Shown: positions 63,218 to 64,000 of the stretch, piece by piece | How positions within the stretch are numbered: position 1 is the first letter of the stretch | Layout: each line of letters starts with the position of its first letter | The notes under the pieces: generated by a model | Told to the model about the DNA's origin: nothing | The model's input: only the letters and a program-made list of their open reading frames with translations | Databases searched by the model: none | Position numbers and translations under genes: made by a program | Source: Enterococcus_D sp050529585 | GTDB lineage: Bacteria > Bacillota > Bacilli > Lactobacillales > Enterococcaceae | Length of the DNA stretch: 64,000 nt | NCBI RefSeq assembly: GCF_050529585.1 | Contig: NZ_CP172882.1 | Span: forward strand, 2,542,001 to 2,606,000 | Reading direction: 5' to 3'

Positions 63218-64000
63218 GTTGTTCCACTCCTTCGTGTCGGGCTTTATTAGCAGCTAAAACAAAAGGAACAAATAAAAAGATATCTAATACAATCAATAAG
63301 ACTGTAAGAATAGCCGCCTTAATGTCTCCACCTGTTGCAATAAACGATTGAATAACTGGAGGTGTGATCCAAGGCGCTGCTGCCACTGTCTTCTCAATCA
63401 ATCCCAGACTTGTTGCAAAATATGCAATGATCAAATTGATTGAAGGAATCAACGCACACGGAATCATAAAGATTGGATTCATTACCACAGGTAAGCCAAA
63501 CATCACAGGCTCAGTAATATTGAATAAACAAGTGGTTAATCCGAATTTAGCAATTTGACGTTGTTCTTGTCGTTTAGACACCCATAAAATAGCAATGACT
63601 AATGGCAAAATGCACCCACCGCCGCCGATCAAACCGAAGGCATTTGTAAATGGCTCAGTGATGATATTAGGGATTTCTTTTCCCGCTGAAAAGGCATCCA
63701 TATTTTCTTGGATCGATTGTAATAAAGGCGCTTGACGAATAGGTGCCAAAATACTAGAACCATGCATACCGAACACCCAAAGAAAATCAGAGAAAAATTG
63801 TAAGAACAAAATACCAGGTACCGATAAAACAAATGCTTTCAGCGGTGTTTGAATCGCTAACTCAATGAGACTTGGGAAATCCAAACCAGCTAATTTATCC
63901 AGTCCAAAAACAAAAAGGGCAAACAACAAAATCACTGCTGTTTCTGGAATCAAAGAATTAAAGGATGTAGCAACTGCTGGTGGTACACCATCCGGCATTT
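63210..64000 (-). CDS. PTS EIIC, lactose/cellobiose family (N-terminus cut by window end)
   Basis: The frame is open to the end of the window, so only the C-terminal 263 residues are seen. PDGVPPAVATSFNSLIPE, GGGGCILPLVIAILW, NITEPVMFGLPVVMNPIFMIPC and APWITPPVIQSFIATGGD are typical of the cellobiose-specific EIIC (CelB) family. It carries the sugar across the membrane with separate EIIA and EIIB proteins that must be encoded outside this window. It is followed by GH3 in a coupled arrangement. Confidence 0.92.
   Translation of the reverse strand, partial: MPDGVPPAVATSFNSLIPETAVILLFALFVFGLDKLAGLDFPSLIELAIQTPLKAFVLSVPGILFLQFFSDFLWVFGMHGSSILAPIRQAPLLQSIQENMDAFSAGKEIPNIITEPFTNAFGLIGGGGCILPLVIAILWVSKRQEQRQIAKFGLTTCLFNITEPVMFGLPVVMNPIFMIPCALIPSINLIIAYFATSLGLIEKTVAAAPWITPPVIQSFIATGGDIKAAILTVLLIVLDIFLFVPFVLAANKARHEGVEQLG

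Overview
The window looks like chromosomal DNA of a plant-associated lactic acid bacterium of the Enterococcus type, most likely the E. casseliflavus/E. gallinarum group. This is an inference from low-to-moderate GC, strong Shine-Dalgarno sites, the mix of families (nicotinate salvage, YitT, LysM protein, several beta-glucoside PTS enzymes) and an unusually rich plant-sugar gene set. No tRNA, rRNA, CRISPR, insertion sequence or prophage was seen, and nearly all of the DNA is coding.

Positions 1-13000 are ordinary housekeeping and small accessory genes: the 3' end of a MutS-family ATPase, a lipoteichoic acid synthase-like enzyme, pncB-nadE (NAD salvage), a HAD phosphatase with a DUF1827-type protein, a MerR/TipAS drug-responsive activator, a LacI regulator, an XRE regulator, an ABC-2 exporter, a decayed FtsX-type permease, and an L-lactate dehydrogenase. 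Positions 12400-22000 hold sugar-acid genes: a beta-glucoside-type PTS divergent from a RspA/ManD enolase-superfamily dehydratase with its GntR-UTRA regulator, an alkyltransferase-like DNA repair protein, and the hexuronate operon uxuB-uxuA-uxaC divergent from an FCD-type GntR regulator. Positions 22000-28500 carry YitT, a Sua5/YrdC-like protein, a MmcQ/YjbR protein, a secreted LysM protein and a purine pair (guanine deaminase, xanthine/uracil permease).

From about 28600 to the end the window is a carbohydrate island. First comes a RpiR regulator-GH1-PTS beta-glucoside operon, then a GH65 phosphorylase divergent from an amidohydrolase. The region 36745-53817 resembles a branched hemicellulose oligosaccharide locus: an ABC importer without its ATPase, SGNH and alpha/beta esterases, a GH29 alpha-fucosidase, YesL and a YesM sensor kinase, GH43, a YicI-like GH31 alpha-xylosidase, a ROK kinase, a YesN response regulator and a GH1. 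It abuts xylA-xylB-xylR, so released xylose can enter the pentose phosphate pathway. A xyloglucan-like substrate (with fucose, acetyl and xylose decorations) is the simplest reading, but this is inference. The window ends inside a cellobiose-type PTS operon (EIIC, GH3, LacI, GH1).

Regulatory DNA is readable in several places: a MerR promoter with a 19-bp spacer, cre-like CcpA sites at sugar promoters, three repeats of a putative XylR box, and paired operators between uxuB and its regulator. The most interesting single gene is the MerR/TipAS regulator, where a strong internal ribosome site precedes an in-frame ATG exactly at the start of the drug-binding domain.
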